Made by a program: the position numbers and the translations under genes | In this document: positions 18,826-29,900 of the stretch, one piece after another | Numbering within the stretch: position 1 is the stretch's first letter | Layout: every line of letters begins with the position of its first letter | Assembly: GCA_943704415.1 (NCBI GenBank) | Contig: CALSCO010000869.1 | Location: 1 to 33,633 of the forward strand | Direction of reading: 5' to 3' | DNA length: 33,633 nucleotides | From: Parvularia atlantis | Lineage: Eukaryota > Opisthokonta > Rotosphaerida | The notes under the pieces: model-generated | The model's input: the letters and a program-made list of their open reading frames with translations, nothing else | The model's database searches: none | What the model was told of the DNA's origin: nothing

Positions 18826-21800
18826 ATGGTATGCACCGTGTTGGCCCTGCGCCGCCGCCGTTGACGCCCGCCGTCCGCCCTCCCGCCGTCCGCCCTCCCG
18901 CAGGACACCAACGGCACGACGTTCCTCTACGTCCCGCCCGACATGGAGGGCGCCGTGGGGATGCCGCCGCCGCCCACGCCGACGTCGCCGCACACGCCCG
19001 TGCGTCGTGGCGCCATCCCCCCTCGTCGACCTGGCGCCAGCTCACGGCGCGCGTGGCACCAGATGTCGGACGACGGCGTCGGCGCGGCGTCTGGCAAGAA
19101 GAAGGGCGTGGCTGCGGGCGCCGGCACCGTGCGCCGCAAGAAGGGCTTCACGGCCGACGAGCCCGCGTCGTCCGCGTCGTCGTCCGTGGCATCGACGTCG
19201 TCGGCGTCCGGCGTGGCGCCGCCTACGAGCGGCAGGGCGCGTTGCCCCGTCGCCGTGCCGTGCCGTGGCGCCCATCTGACGTGCGCGCGCCAGGCCCTCG
19301 CCACGCCTAAGCCGACCAAGACGCCGTCGAGCGGCAGCGTCGACAAGAAGGACGAGTGCGCCGTTGCGCCTTCCTCTCCTTGCTGCTCACGTCGCCCGCC
19401 GACGCAGCCCCGACAAGAGCGCCCGGAAGCTCAAGAAGGCCGCGTCGCAGAAGCAGCTGGGCGCCGCCGCCCTCGACGACCTGGGCGACCCGGCCGCGCT
19501 CAACAGCCCAGGGCCGGACGGTGCGCGCTTGCGGATCACATCGTGCCCCCCCGCACGCGGTCTCACCCGCGCGGGCGCAGACTCGGACCTGCGCGCGACC
19601 CTGTCTGAGGTCATCGCCACGTCGGCCGAGGGCGTCGTCGAGAGCGGCACCGGCACGCTCATGCGCCGCAAGGCCTCGAGCAAGGTGCGCCGCATCGCCC
19701 TGGACACATTGTGCGTCATCCTCACCGTTAGCCGCACAGAGCAAGAGCAACAGCGCCAACACGTCCGACACGATGCTCAACACACCCGGCAGCGCCTCGC
19801 AGCCGCCGTCAGCCACCTCTCCGCTCTTTAGCACCGTCTCGCCCAACGCGGACAGCCTGGTGCGTCCGTGCCGCAGGACGCGTCCGCGCACATGTGCTCA
19901 CACTCCGTGCGCCAGCCTACGTCGGCGTACAACGACGACGATGACGATGACGGCGATGTCATGGTCGGCCGCGAGCCGCACGCGCCGCTGCCCAAGATCG
20001 ACGTCGACATGGCCACGCTCGCCGACAAGCCCAAGTCGGAGCTGCTGGCGGTGAGTGCGGTGCCTGCGCGGCGCCTGCTCAGTGCTGACGCGCGAGCGCG
20101 CGCAGTTCATCGGGTTGATGAGCGAGGTCATGCAGCAGCAGATCAACGAGATCACGCTCGTCATCAGCGAGCGCGACCGCCTGTCAGACATCATCGAGCG
20201 CACCAACTCGTCGCTGCTCGACCTCAAGGTGCGCACGCGTCTGTGAGCGCCCGCGAGCGTGCTCACCGCTCGCGACCACAGCAAAACATCGACCGCACGA
20301 TGATCAAGCACGAGGAGAAGGTCAACGAGTACAAGAACAAGATCAAGACGCTGACCGACCGCCTCACGAAGGAGAAGGAGAAGACGTGCGCGACCCGTCT
20401 GTGCGCGTGCGTGTATGGCGCCGTCTGACCTGGGCGCGCACCGCAGCACCGCCGTGCAGAAGAAGCTCAAGAAGCTCGAGTCGGGCGGCTCAATGCGCGT
20501 CAACTCGGGCGGCTCGAGCAGCTCAAGCATCTCGTCGGGCATGTCGGGCACGGTCCGCGGACGCGCCTCGCTCGCGCGCTACGGCTTTATGCCCGAGGGC
20601 GGCGCCGGCGACTTGGACTCGCTCGGCCCGCGCCGGCCGCAGACCGTGCTCGGCCTGCTAAGCGCGCCGTCAAAGCTGCGGTGCGGCGCGGTGCATGCGA
20701 CATTTCTGTGCGGGCTCACGCTGTCGCGGCCGGCAGCTGGTCCGACAAGGTAAGGAGAGACCGCTCGGTGGTGATCAAAGTCTCGGAGACGTCGCGGCTG
20801 CCCGACCTGAAGCTGTCGGCCAAGGCGGACGACGGTGCGCTTTTTGCGCGCGCTTGGCGAGGGTGGCGCACACTCAGACGGCTGTGCAGGTCTCCTGGTC
20901 GCGATCATGGTGGACGGCAAGGAGATGGCGCGCACGAACTTGGTGCGCGTGCGGCCAGCATGCCCCGGCATCGCTCTGACGTGCAGCGTCCAGGTCATCA
21001 CGAGCTTCGTGTGGAACGAGACATTCACGCTGGACATGCACGCGTTCCACGACGTGCTCGAGCTCGTGCTGCTCACGCGCAAGGGCGGCAAGACGCCCAA
21101 GGAGACGCCCTACGGCATTAGCCGCGTGCGTCGGGACGCGCTCACGCTGGACAGCCACAAGCACGAAGAATGGTTCCCGCTGCGTGAGCCGCGCGACGCC
21201 GTCCCCGAGATCAAGCTCGACGCCGAGATCGTCAAAGCCGAGGAGAAGAACCGCGTGCAGCTCACCGTCAAGGTCGTCTCGGCGCGCAACCTGCGCCGCC
21301 TCCCGCCGATGTATCTGAGCGCCAACCCGGCCATGGTCAACTCGCTCGAGCGCATGAGCCTCAAGACTGACTTCCGCGACCACCGCGACTCGGTCGACAA
21401 GAGGTGCGCGCAAGCGTGCGTGTCGCGCCGGCTGCCGCCCACGCGCGATCTTGTCGTGTTTGCGCGCAGCCTGCCGTTCACGGTCACGAGCCCTGGCGCC
21501 TCATTCGTCTCGGCCTACGCCATCGTCCAGGTCATGCCAGACGACGCCTTTACGTCGGCGCGCCAGACCAAGACCGTGCCGACCAACAACGACCCGATTT
21601 TCAACGAGGTGCGTCCTGTGCCTGCTGCTGGCGTGTTGTCCCTCACCGCTGCGCGCAGACGTTCACCTTCACGCTCTCGTCCGACGCTGCCAAGAAGGGC
21701 TACCTGTACGTGTCGCTGTGGTCGTCCGACGTGCGCCGCCCGCTTGCGCACACCCGCGTTGCGCGCTGGCTCACGCCGGCCCACCCGCCTGCAGAATCAG

Positions 21801-24338
21801 GAGCACGACTTTCTCGGGCAGACGATGCTGCCGCTGCGCGATTTTGAGGAGAGGTGCGCGCGGCGCCCGTTCATGTGTCGCGCGTAGCTGACAGGAAGGA
21901 TGGGCGCACGCACAGCTGCCGCAGGCTGCAGCACCTGTCGTTCATGCCGCTGGCCACGCGTGCGGGCGGCGGCATGTCGTCGTCCATGTCGGGCACGAGC
22001 CTCAGCACGACGTTCTCCGGCACCGACTCGGTCCGCGGGCGGCCGGCCGCGCTCGCGGCGGCACAGCAGGCTGTGCAGATGGGCGGTGCGCGCGTGATGC
22101 GCACATGATGCGCGGGAGGGGCTGTACTGACGCCGCGAGCGCAGCGACCGTGAGCTTTGGGCAGCTCACGCGCCTGCAGGAGCGCGTGATGCTGTCGGCG
22201 AGCAAGGCCGCGCAGGACGCGGCATCGGTCGTGCTGACGGGCAGCACGCTCGTGGTTGCGCCCAAGATGGGCCACGGGCACGCCAACATGTCGTCGCACA
22301 AGCTCACGACGCCGCAGCCGTGCGAGGTCTGCGGTGGGCTGCTGCTGCCCAACCCAGAGACGTGCGTGCTCTGCTGCTGCACCGCGCGGCCGACCATGCT
22401 GACTGCGACGCGCGCCAAAGGCCTGTGCGCCGCTGCGTCGACTGCAACGTGTGCTTCCACCCGCTGTGCGAGCCGCTTGCGACGGGCGAATGCGTGACCA
22501 ACATGGGCCTGCTGCGCTTCTCGTTCAAGTGCGCTGCCGCCCGGGAAACGCACGTACGGCGCCGTGCTGACTGACCGGGATCGTGCAGGTACGTTGAGGA
22601 GCTGATCCTGCCGTATGGCGCGTACAACAACCTGCTCGAGCTGCTGACGGACGAGAACCTGCTCGTGCTGACGTCGCTGGCCAAGGTCTGCGAGCAGCTC
22701 GAGGAGGTCGCGACGACGCTGCTCAACATCTTCGAGTCCCAGGTGCGCTCGGCCGTTTGCACACGCGCACCTGGCTGACGCACGCACGCGCCCGCAGGGC
22801 TCAGCCATCCGCTACATGACGCAGCTGATGGCGCACGAGATCAAGTCGACGCGCGACCCCAACACGATCTTCCGCGGCAACTCGCTCGCGTCCAAGTCGA
22901 TGGACGCCTTCATGAAGGTCGTCGGGCGTGACTACCTCAAGTCGGTGCTCAAGTCGACGATCGACGAGATCTTTGCCGAGAAGAAGGCGTGCGAGATCGA
23001 CCCGTCCAAGATCGACACGATGGTGCGCCCGCCGCGGCCCAAGCGGCTCGTCTGCTGACGTGAGCCGCGCTGCGCCAGGGCAAGATGGACAAGGCCGCGA
23101 TCGACGACGCACAGAAACGCAACATGAAGACGCTCGTGGGCTACGTGCGCAAGATGCTCGACATGATCTTTGAGTCGGTCGACCGGTGCCCGCGGCCCAT
23201 GCGCGAGCTGTTTTCGTTCCTGCAGGAGGAGGTGACCAAGTGCTTCCCCGACGACCCGCAGACGCGCTACTCGGCCGTGAGCGGGTTCATCTTCCTGCGG
23301 TGCGTGCGCATGCCTCGCGCGCGACCTGCGCCGCTCACGCACAGGCGACGCGCGCAGCTTCTTCTGCCCGTGCGTTCTCGGGCCAAAGCTGTTTGGGCTG
23401 CGTGACGACATCCCTGACGCGGTGCGCCGCGCATACCGTTCGCTTTGCGGCGGCTGACGCCCGGCCCGCAGACTATCAACCGCACGCTCACGCTCGCGGC
23501 CAAGATCCTGCAGAATCTGGCCAGCGGCGTCGAGTTTGGGCAGAAGGAGTGCGTGCTCTCGCCGGTCGGCCATGCCGCGCTCACGTGGCGCGCACAGGCC
23601 GTTCATGGCGGACCTGAACAAGTTCATCACGAGCGAGCGCGAGACCATGCGCATGTTCATCGACACGCTGTCCAACAACCTGATCACGGCGCGCGAGCGT
23701 GTGGTAGAGCTCGAGCAGAAGATCGAGCTGCAGCAGAAGATCATGGACGGCGTGAGCAACATGCACAAAGTGCTCAAGGTGTGCAGCGCGCTCGCTGGTG
23801 TGCGGGCCCGCGCTGACGCCATCGCGCGCAGAACGTCGAGCCGTACGACAAAAAGTCGCAGGCGCAGGTCAAGCTGAACTTGCAGGAGTCGCGCGACCAC
23901 CTGCAGGCAATGGTGCGCGACCTGGAGCGGCTCAAGCGCATGTGCAAGCCCACCAGCGACGAGGCACCGTGCGTGCCGCGGCCTCTGCTGGTGCTGCGTG
24001 CGCTGTCTGAGCACGCCGCCGCCAGGGTCGACTCGGGCATCACCGACTATGGCCGTCTGTTTGTCGTCGACGTTGAGAAGGAGCTTGCGGCGGTTCACCG
24101 CCACCTGCGCAGCCGCAAGGAGGCCGTGCTCAAGGTGCTCGAGGGCAACGGCGACGACGCGTCGCTGGCCACCGCGGTCGACCTCGTGAGCGTGCTCGAC
24201 CAGCTGGACGACCTGCGCGTGCGCCTGCTGACCGAGGTGCGTGCGTGCGATTGCCCGTGTGCGTGCGTGGCTGACGGGCGTGCGCGGGTGCAGGAGGGCG
24301 CGCGCAGCTCGCAGACGAGTGGGAGCGCATGGGTCTGA
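18826..24338 (+). CDS. large RasGAP protein: coiled coil, two C2 domains, C1 domain, RasGAP
   Basis: Predicted GTPase-activating protein for Ras-type GTPases. Order: disordered Ser/Ala/Pro N-terminus; acidic Asp run; coiled coil (INEITLVISERDRLSDIIERT ... KIKTLTDRLTKEKEK); first C2 (VVIKVSETSRLPDL, FVWNETFTLDM); second C2 (VQLTVKVVSARNL, PTNNDPIFNETFTF); cysteine-rich C1 (HKLTTPQPCEVCGG, RRCVDCNVCFHPLC); RasGAP domain. In the last, IFRGNSLASKSMDAFMK carries the arginine finger, with FIFLRFFCPCVL and TLAAKILQNLASG downstream; a helical C-terminus follows. Twenty or more introns were bridged, one with an AAG acceptor inside the C1 domain. The preferred start is an ATG-only exon (18826-18828) spliced to GAC-ACC-AAC at 18904, giving MDTNGTTFLYVPPDME; the fallback is ATG 18943. 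The end is uncertain: the first AG of the last intron gives a stop at 24338, while a later AG gives LADEWERMG and a stop near 24450. Confidence 0.85.
18829..18903 (+). other. candidate first intron of the RasGAP gene after an ATG-only exon
   Basis: GTATGCACC follows the ATG at 18826. TTGACGCCC is a branch candidate and CCCGCAG ends the intron. The intron contains two copies of GCCGTCCGCCCTCCC. Downstream, 13 more residues (DTNGTTFLYVPPD) are open in frame before the next Met, and they look like protein. Confidence 0.5.
19237..19293 (+). other. probable GC-AG intron in the RasGAP gene
   Basis: After ACG-AGC-GGC-AGG the sequence reads GCGCGTTGCC, contains CATCTGACG and ends GCGCGCCAG. It is 57 nt and stop-free, so the frame does not force its removal. 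The intron-like composition (Cys/His/Arg-rich translation) and the CTGAC-CAG end support it. Confidence 0.55.
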
Positions 24339-24364
24339 TCGGTTGCCCGTCTCTTATGTGCACT

Positions 24365-24365
<1 letters not shown>

Positions 24366-24395
<30 letters not shown>
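24366..24395. repeat. (CT)15 microsatellite
   Basis: Uninterrupted CT tract of 30 nt, 27 bp after the preferred RasGAP stop codon and 39 bp before the stop codon of the convergent RPAP3-like gene. It is followed by TGTTTTTCTCTG and repeated ACCCTT/CCCTT words. Confidence 0.95.
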
Positions 24396-24400
<5 letters not shown>

Positions 24401-24434
24401 TCTCTGCGCTTGTACCCTTACCCTTCCCTTGGCA

Positions 24435-25553
24435 TCATTCGTCTCTGAACGCGCGCTCGGCCGCGTCGACGCGCCCCGTCCACCCGACGTCGCCGCCGCG
24501 CGCCTCTCTTAGCCGCGCAAACAGCGCACGGACCTCTGCGCGCAGATCAGCAGCGGCATCTCGCGGCAGGAGACAGGCGGCGCACCGTCCAGCTGCGCGC
24601 GCGACAGGAAGAGGCGGTTGACGGCGAAGCGGGCGAGGCGCGGCACGGCCTCGATCAGCGCGAGGGCGGCGTCGCGGTTGTCGCGGCTGCTTCGCTCGAC
24701 CGCAGCGCGCAGCACGCCGACGATGCGCGCGAGCTTGTCGCCGTCGAGGCCGTCGCCGACGAGGCGCGGGAGGGCGTCGGGCCCGATGCGCTGCGGTTGC
24801 CGTCGCGCGAGACGTTTTGAGCGCGGCGGTACCCGCACGGCAGCGCGCCTCACACACCGCGAGGTAGGCGAAGGCGACGGCGTCGTCGCGCGCCACGCTG
24901 CGCCAGTGCTTCTCAAAGTCGAAGGACGAGCGAGGGTGTGTCTCGGGCATGAGCGCTGCTGCTGCGCGTGGTTGAGAAGGTGCTGCTTGAGAGGGTGGAG
25001 CTGATGGTGCCGCCGCAGCAGCTGCTGATCGTGAAGGCTGAGCGGGCGCGGGCACGACTGGCGGCAGGGCAGCCGCAGCAGGCACGGCAGCAGCAGCAGG
25101 TGCGGCAGCAGGCACAGCAGCAGATGGCACGGCAGCAGCAGGAGGCACGGCAGCAGGCACGGCAGATGGCACGACCACCGATGCAGCAGACGAGAGGACG
25201 GCCTCGAGGTCACGCGCAATGTCGCGGTTGCCCGGCTCGTCGCGCAGCGCCCTGCGCAGATCGGCGGCGGCGGCGTCGAGGCGTCCGAGGGCGCGCGCGG
25301 CCGTGGCGCGTCGCCAGCGCGCCTTGACGGCCACGGCAGCGTCGGCGCCGTCGAGGGCCGCGAGGGCCGCGTCGCACGCCCCGATCGCCGTGTCCCACCG
25401 GTGCAGCCGCAGCAGCGCCAGCGCCCGGTTGGCGTGCACCCGACCGGCCTCGGCGGGCGGCAGCGGGCCGAGCAGCGCGGCGTCGTACGCCGCCAGCGCC
25501 CCGCTCGCGTCGCCGGCCGCGAGCAGCGTGTTGCCGCGCGTCTTGTGGTCCAT
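24435..25553 (-). CDS. RPAP3: RPAP3-like TPR co-chaperone, 333 aa
   Basis: TPR protein with an RPAP3/SPAG1-type C-terminal domain. Known members link HSP90 to R2TP and help assemble RNA polymerases and axonemal dyneins. Exons 25553-24858, 24790-24586 and 24535-24435 sum to 334 codons. The first 120 residues are three TPRs ([61 protein letters not shown]). A 75-residue Ala/Pro/Val linker follows, then [15 protein letters not shown], the helical VVGVLRA-type segment ([17 protein letters not shown]) and [15 protein letters not shown], which match the RPAP3_C pattern. It is half the usual length of animal RPAP3, with one TPR block instead of two. SPAG1 or another TPR adaptor remains possible. Confidence 0.75.
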   Translation of the reverse strand: MDHKTRGNTLLAAGDASGALAAYDAALLGPLPPAEAGRVHANRALALLRLHRWDTAIGACDAALAALDGADAAVAVKARWRRATAARALGRLDAAAADLRRALRDEPGNRDIARDLEAVLSSAASVVVPSAVPAAVPPAAAVPSAAVPAAAPAAAAVPAAAALPPVVPAPAQPSRSAAAAAAPSAPPSQAAPSQPRAAAALMPETHPRSSFDFEKHWRSVARDDAVAFAYLAVCEARCRAGTAALKTSRATATAAHRARRPPAPRRRRPRRRQARAHRRRAARCGRAKQPRQPRRRPRADRGRAAPRPLRRQPPLPVARAAGRCAACLLPRDAAADLRAEVRALFARLREARGGDVGWTGRVDAAERAFRDE

Positions 25554-25581
25554 CGGTGTGAAGTGCGCTCACTGGTGGCAA

Positions 25582-25630
25582 GGGCACGGCTGACGGGCAC
25601 GGCTGACGGGCACGGCTGACGGGCAAGACG
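25582..25630. repeat. 13-bp tandem repeat upstream of the RPAP3-like gene
   Basis: Three copies of GGGCACGGCTGAC and a partial fourth, beginning 29 bp upstream of the reverse-strand ATG at 25553. It lies in the 183-bp spacer between RPAP3-like and RPL8, both on the reverse strand. Confidence 0.85.
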
Positions 25631-25736
25631 GGCACAACCAAGCTGCACACAAGGCTGCACACGAGCGCCCACGACACACAGCCACCCTCCACCGACCACC
25701 GTCCACACGCCGCGCCCACCGCACCGCACCCGCGGC

Positions 25737-26638
25737 TCAGTCGGCGCCGACAGAGACCTTCTTCGAACCGCGCAGCCGGCCCGTGCGCCGGGCGGCGATG
25801 AGACCGACCTTGCGACCAGCCGGCGTGTCGCGGCGGACGGTCGAGGGCTTGCCGATGTGCTGGTGGTTGCCACCACCGTGCGGGTGGTCGACGGGCTGCG
25901 GCGCAGCGTGTGCGAGCGTGAGCGTGCCCGTCGCGCGATCATCGCCACGGCCAAGCGACGCACGTTCATGGCCACACCGCGCACGTACGGCCACGAGTTG
26001 CGCTTGACCTTGTACTTGTGGTAGGCGCGGCCGGCCTTGAGGATGGGCTTGTCGGTACGGCCGCCGCCGGCGACGATGCCGACGGTCGCGCGGCACTGCT
26101 GCGACAGGACCTTCTTGGAGCCCGAGGGCAGGCGCACGCGCGTCTTGCCCGTGTCGTTGTTGTGGGTGAGGATCGTGGCGTAGTTGCCCGACGAGCGCGC
26201 GAGCGCGCCGCGGTCGCCGACCTTCTCCTCCACGTTGCTGATGATGGTGCCCTCGGGCATGGCCCCGAGCGGGATCACGTTGCCGACCGTCAGCGCCGCC
26301 TTCTTGCCGGCGTAGATAAACTGGCCGGTGTAGGTGCCCTCGGCCGCCACGAACAGCTCTTTCCTCAGCTTGTACCGGTACGGGTCGCGGAACACGACCT
26401 TGGCGAGGGGCGCGCCGCGGCCGGGGTCGTGGATGATCTCGCGCACGACGCCCTTGATGTAGCCGTTGCTGCCGACGAGCACTTCAGCCCGCGGCCGCAC
26501 GAGCAGCAGCCGCAACACGCGCACGCACCGCTCGGCAAAGTCCAGCGAGCGGTACTTGGCCGCGCCCTTGCGGTGGTGCGTGTGCGCCGTGAAGACGCTG
26601 CCCGCGCCCTTGCGCTGTCCGCGAATGCGGCGACCCAT
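25737..26638 (-). CDS. RPL8: 60S ribosomal protein uL2 (RPL8), 257 aa
   Basis: Cytosolic large-subunit protein uL2, near the peptidyl-transferase centre. Exons 26638-26529, 26468-25964 and 25895-25737 give 258 codons, exactly the length usual for RPL8. [16 protein letters not shown] is the canonical start. Other family blocks are [71 protein letters not shown] and [13 protein letters not shown]; the conserved His of HPHGGG is present. Intron 26469-26528 is 60 nt and stop-free; intron 25896-25963 falls inside the VAMN/PVDHP signature. This gene is the best internal calibration of the splice rules used for the whole window. Confidence 0.97.
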
Positions 26639-26931
26639 GTGTGCTTTGTCGGGGTTGCTGCGTGTGTGCGCGCGCGCGCTCGCGTGAGCCGCGCACGGGG
26701 GATGGATGGGCGTGCGGATGGGCCGGATGGGCGCGCGCGCGCGGCCGCGGATGCGCCGGATGGGCACGGCGCGCGCGCGCGCGAGAAGCGACGCTGAGCG
26801 GGACACGCACCTTCGCGAAAGAGACAGGCATTGGCCACGATGGCGGGGGTTGCGTGACGGGGTCTGAGGGCGTTTCCTGCGGCGGCGCGTGGACTCATGC
26901 TTCTCACTTTGCGCTGATCGCGAGAGCGGCG
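26639..26931. promoter_or_regulatory. divergent promoter region, RPL8 / ubiquitin protease
   Basis: 293-bp non-coding spacer. It contains an inverted CCAAT box (ATTGG, 26830-26834) followed by CCACGATGGCGGG, plus alternating purine-pyrimidine runs (GTGTGTGCGCGCGCGC near 26665 and GCGCGCGCGCGCG near 26770) able in principle to adopt Z-DNA. I see no upstream exon. Confidence 0.4.
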
Positions 26932-29900
26932 ATGGTCATGGGCGGGCAGAGCGGCGCGAGAGGCGCGTCGGGCGCGGCGCCGCCGTCGCCGGGCCGCGCG
27001 CCGGCGCCCACGAGCGACGCCGCCGTGGCGCTCGACTGGTCTGGCGTCCGCCCCGTCGCGTCGGAGCAGGCGCGCGCCGTCTGCCGTGACGCGCAGTGCG
27101 GAAGCGTGACGTGCTGACGTGCGCCGCGCCCGCAGCGCCTCCTGCTGCTCGGCATGGGCTTCGACGCGCCCGAGGTCGACTACGCGCTGCAGGTGGCCTG
27201 GCTCGGTGCCGTCGTCGCGCACGGGATGCGCGGCTTAACAGACGGCGCGCGCCGCGCAGATGCGGCCGGGCAACGTCGAGGACGCGCTGTCATACATCCT
27301 CGAGCACCGGCAAGACAGGCCGTGGGAGTCGAAGGCGCGCGTCCGTCACGGTCGTACCGGCGCCTGCTGAGCCGCCGCGCGCGATGTGACAGAGCCTGCT
27401 TGGCCCGCTGCCGTCCGTGCACCACCCAACGCCGGCCCCGCCCGCCTCGTCGCCGACGATGCTGCCGCCGCTGCCGCCGCTGCCGTCGGTGCCGTCGACC
27501 GCGGTCGTGCCGTACAGGCCAGGTGCGCGTCGCGCGTGTCAGCGGCCTACCCTAGCTCACGCGCGCGTGCACGGCGCAGACCGCACGCCGGTGGATCCGA
27601 TGCTGCGTGCGTCAACGTGCAAATCTCGCGCGTGACACTGATCGCGCTCGCCACGGCCAGCCCAGGGCAAGGACGACGACCTATCTGAGGCGATCGAGCG
27701 TAGCAAGCAATCGCAGGTGGCGTAGCGTGCGGGGCCGTGTGATCCCGCTCGTGCTCACGTGGACGCGCGAGCAGCAAGAGCAGGACGTCAATAAGGCCAT
27801 TGAGGCGTCGCTCGCCTCGGCCAGCGCAAGCGGCATCGGCGGGACGCGCGCGCTCGGCGCATCCGAGTACCTGCGCAACGAGGACCCGGCCGACCCGTTC
27901 AAGCGCACGCGCGAGGGCGACATGCCCGTGGGCCTGAAAAACGTCGGCAACACGTGCTACGTCAACTCGCTGCTGCAGGCCTACTTCTTCCTCAACGTCT
28001 TCCGCGACTGCATCTTCGCATGCCAGGATGACGCGCCGGCCTCGTGGGACGATTTCAACAGCAACGTGTCGCCCACCGGCATCGACAAGAGCGGCTCGTT
28101 CTCGGCCGCGCACGAGATCGGCGACGCCCCGGGCGAGTCGCTCAAGCGCAAGGCCGAGTCGCACCTGAGCGAGCGGCGCGACAACTCGCTGCGCTGTGCG
28201 TCGACCGCTCGCATGCCTGTCCGCATGCCTGTCCGTTGAGCCCGGTGCGCGCAGTCCTGTTCCACCTGCAGCGCCTGTTTGGGTTCCTGCTCGCGTCGCG
28301 GCGCAAGTACATTGACCCGACGCCGCTGCTGGACTCGCTGCGGGACGAGCGCGGGCAGCGCGTGGCCGTTGGCAACCAGGAGGACATCGGCGGTGCGGCA
28401 CCGTGGCCTGCCTGCGTGGTCGGCTGCTCACGTCGTCCGAGCGCAGAGTTCAACCACCTGTTCCTCGACAACCTCGAGACGGCCATCAAGGACGTGCAGG
28501 CGTCACCGCAGCGCGCCATCGCGGCCGCTAGCGACGAGAACATGCACCCGGCGGTGCGTCCGTGACGTGGGCGCCGCTGATCTGACCGTCTAGGCCGCAG
28601 CTGCAGGACTCGCAGGCGACGCAGGCCATGGTGCGCGCGTCCTGCGCTCTTGTCGGTCGCTAGCTGACGCTGAAGTGCGCACACAGGATGCGATGCCGAC
28701 GCAGTCGATGGTGCAGCGAGCAGCGGGCGCGCGCACGCACTGACCTCCGTTCGGCGCGCACAGGATGTGGCCATGGAAGCGGTCGTCGCGGCAAAGGACG
28801 ACCCGTTGGCGCGGCTGAAGCGGTATGTGCGCCCTTTGTGTGTCATGGTGCGCGTGGGAGCTCATCACAGTCGTGCGCGCAGCATCTTCTTCGGGCGGCT
28901 GCGGTCCGAGGTGAGCATGTCGGCCGCACCCGCACAGAACGGCGAGTCTGCCGCGCTGGTGCCGGCCGAGCCGCTGGTGAACGAGGAGCAGTTTGCCGAA
29001 GTGGTGCGCGGCCGTATGCCCTTGCGTTCTGTCGGCTGAACTGGCTCGTACACCAGCTGCTCAGCGTGGAGGGGCAAAAGTCGCTCTACTCGGCGCTGGA
29101 CTACTTCACGGCGCCCGCAGCGCTCGAGAACTTCAAGGCGCGTGCGCTCCGTTGTACGACGGCGCCGTCTGACGTGCTTGCACAGACGGCGCAGGGTCAA
29201 CCCGTGTCGGCCACGAAGCAGTACTGGTTCACGGCGTTGCCGCAGATGCTGCTGTTCCAGCTGCAGCGCGTACGGTACTCGAAGGAGGTGCGTGCACGCG
29301 CGCTCACGCGTACGTGCTCCGCGTGGCGGCTCACGCGTGTTGCAGTCGGGCAAGCTCGTCAAGATCCACTCGCGCCTGCAGTTCCGCAAGGAGCTCGTGA
29401 TGGACCGCTACCTCGAGAGCAATCGTGCGCTCGTCGGCAAGCTGCGGGGCGACAGCGAGCGCCTCAACCAGGAGTGCGCGCAGCTCGAGGCGCAGCTGGA
29501 CAAGTACACGCACTTCCTGGTGCGCTCGTGCATGTTGCGGACGCGAACCGAGCGCTCACGTGGCGTGGCAGGGGCGGACAGTCAGCGTCGAGGACATTTT
29601 GCACGGCGCAGAGGCCTTCTTCCGGCTGGTGCCGCCGGCCGGCGACGCAGTTCCATTGCCCAATGGCCGACCGCTCGAGCACGGCGGTGTGCAGGACGCG
29701 GACGGCGCAGTCGTGGTCAGCAGCGCAGGCGCACCGGGGCCCATGCCGCAACTCGGGTCACAGGTGCGGGCCGGTGACGGCGTGCGCAGCCCGCGCCCTG
29801 ACACAAGTCTGCGCGCGCAGGATGCGGTCGTGGTGCCCAAGCTCGTTGAGGTGCTGCACGCGCAGGCCCACCTCGTGACGCAGCGCATGCGAGGTTGCGC

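Noticed and set aside
24509-26806. A 765-codon reverse frame suggesting an RPL8-RPAP3 fusion
   Set aside because: It reads through RPL8 intron 25896-25963 and leaves the RPL8 frame, losing the conserved HPHGGG end. The spliced RPL8 ends normally at 25737.
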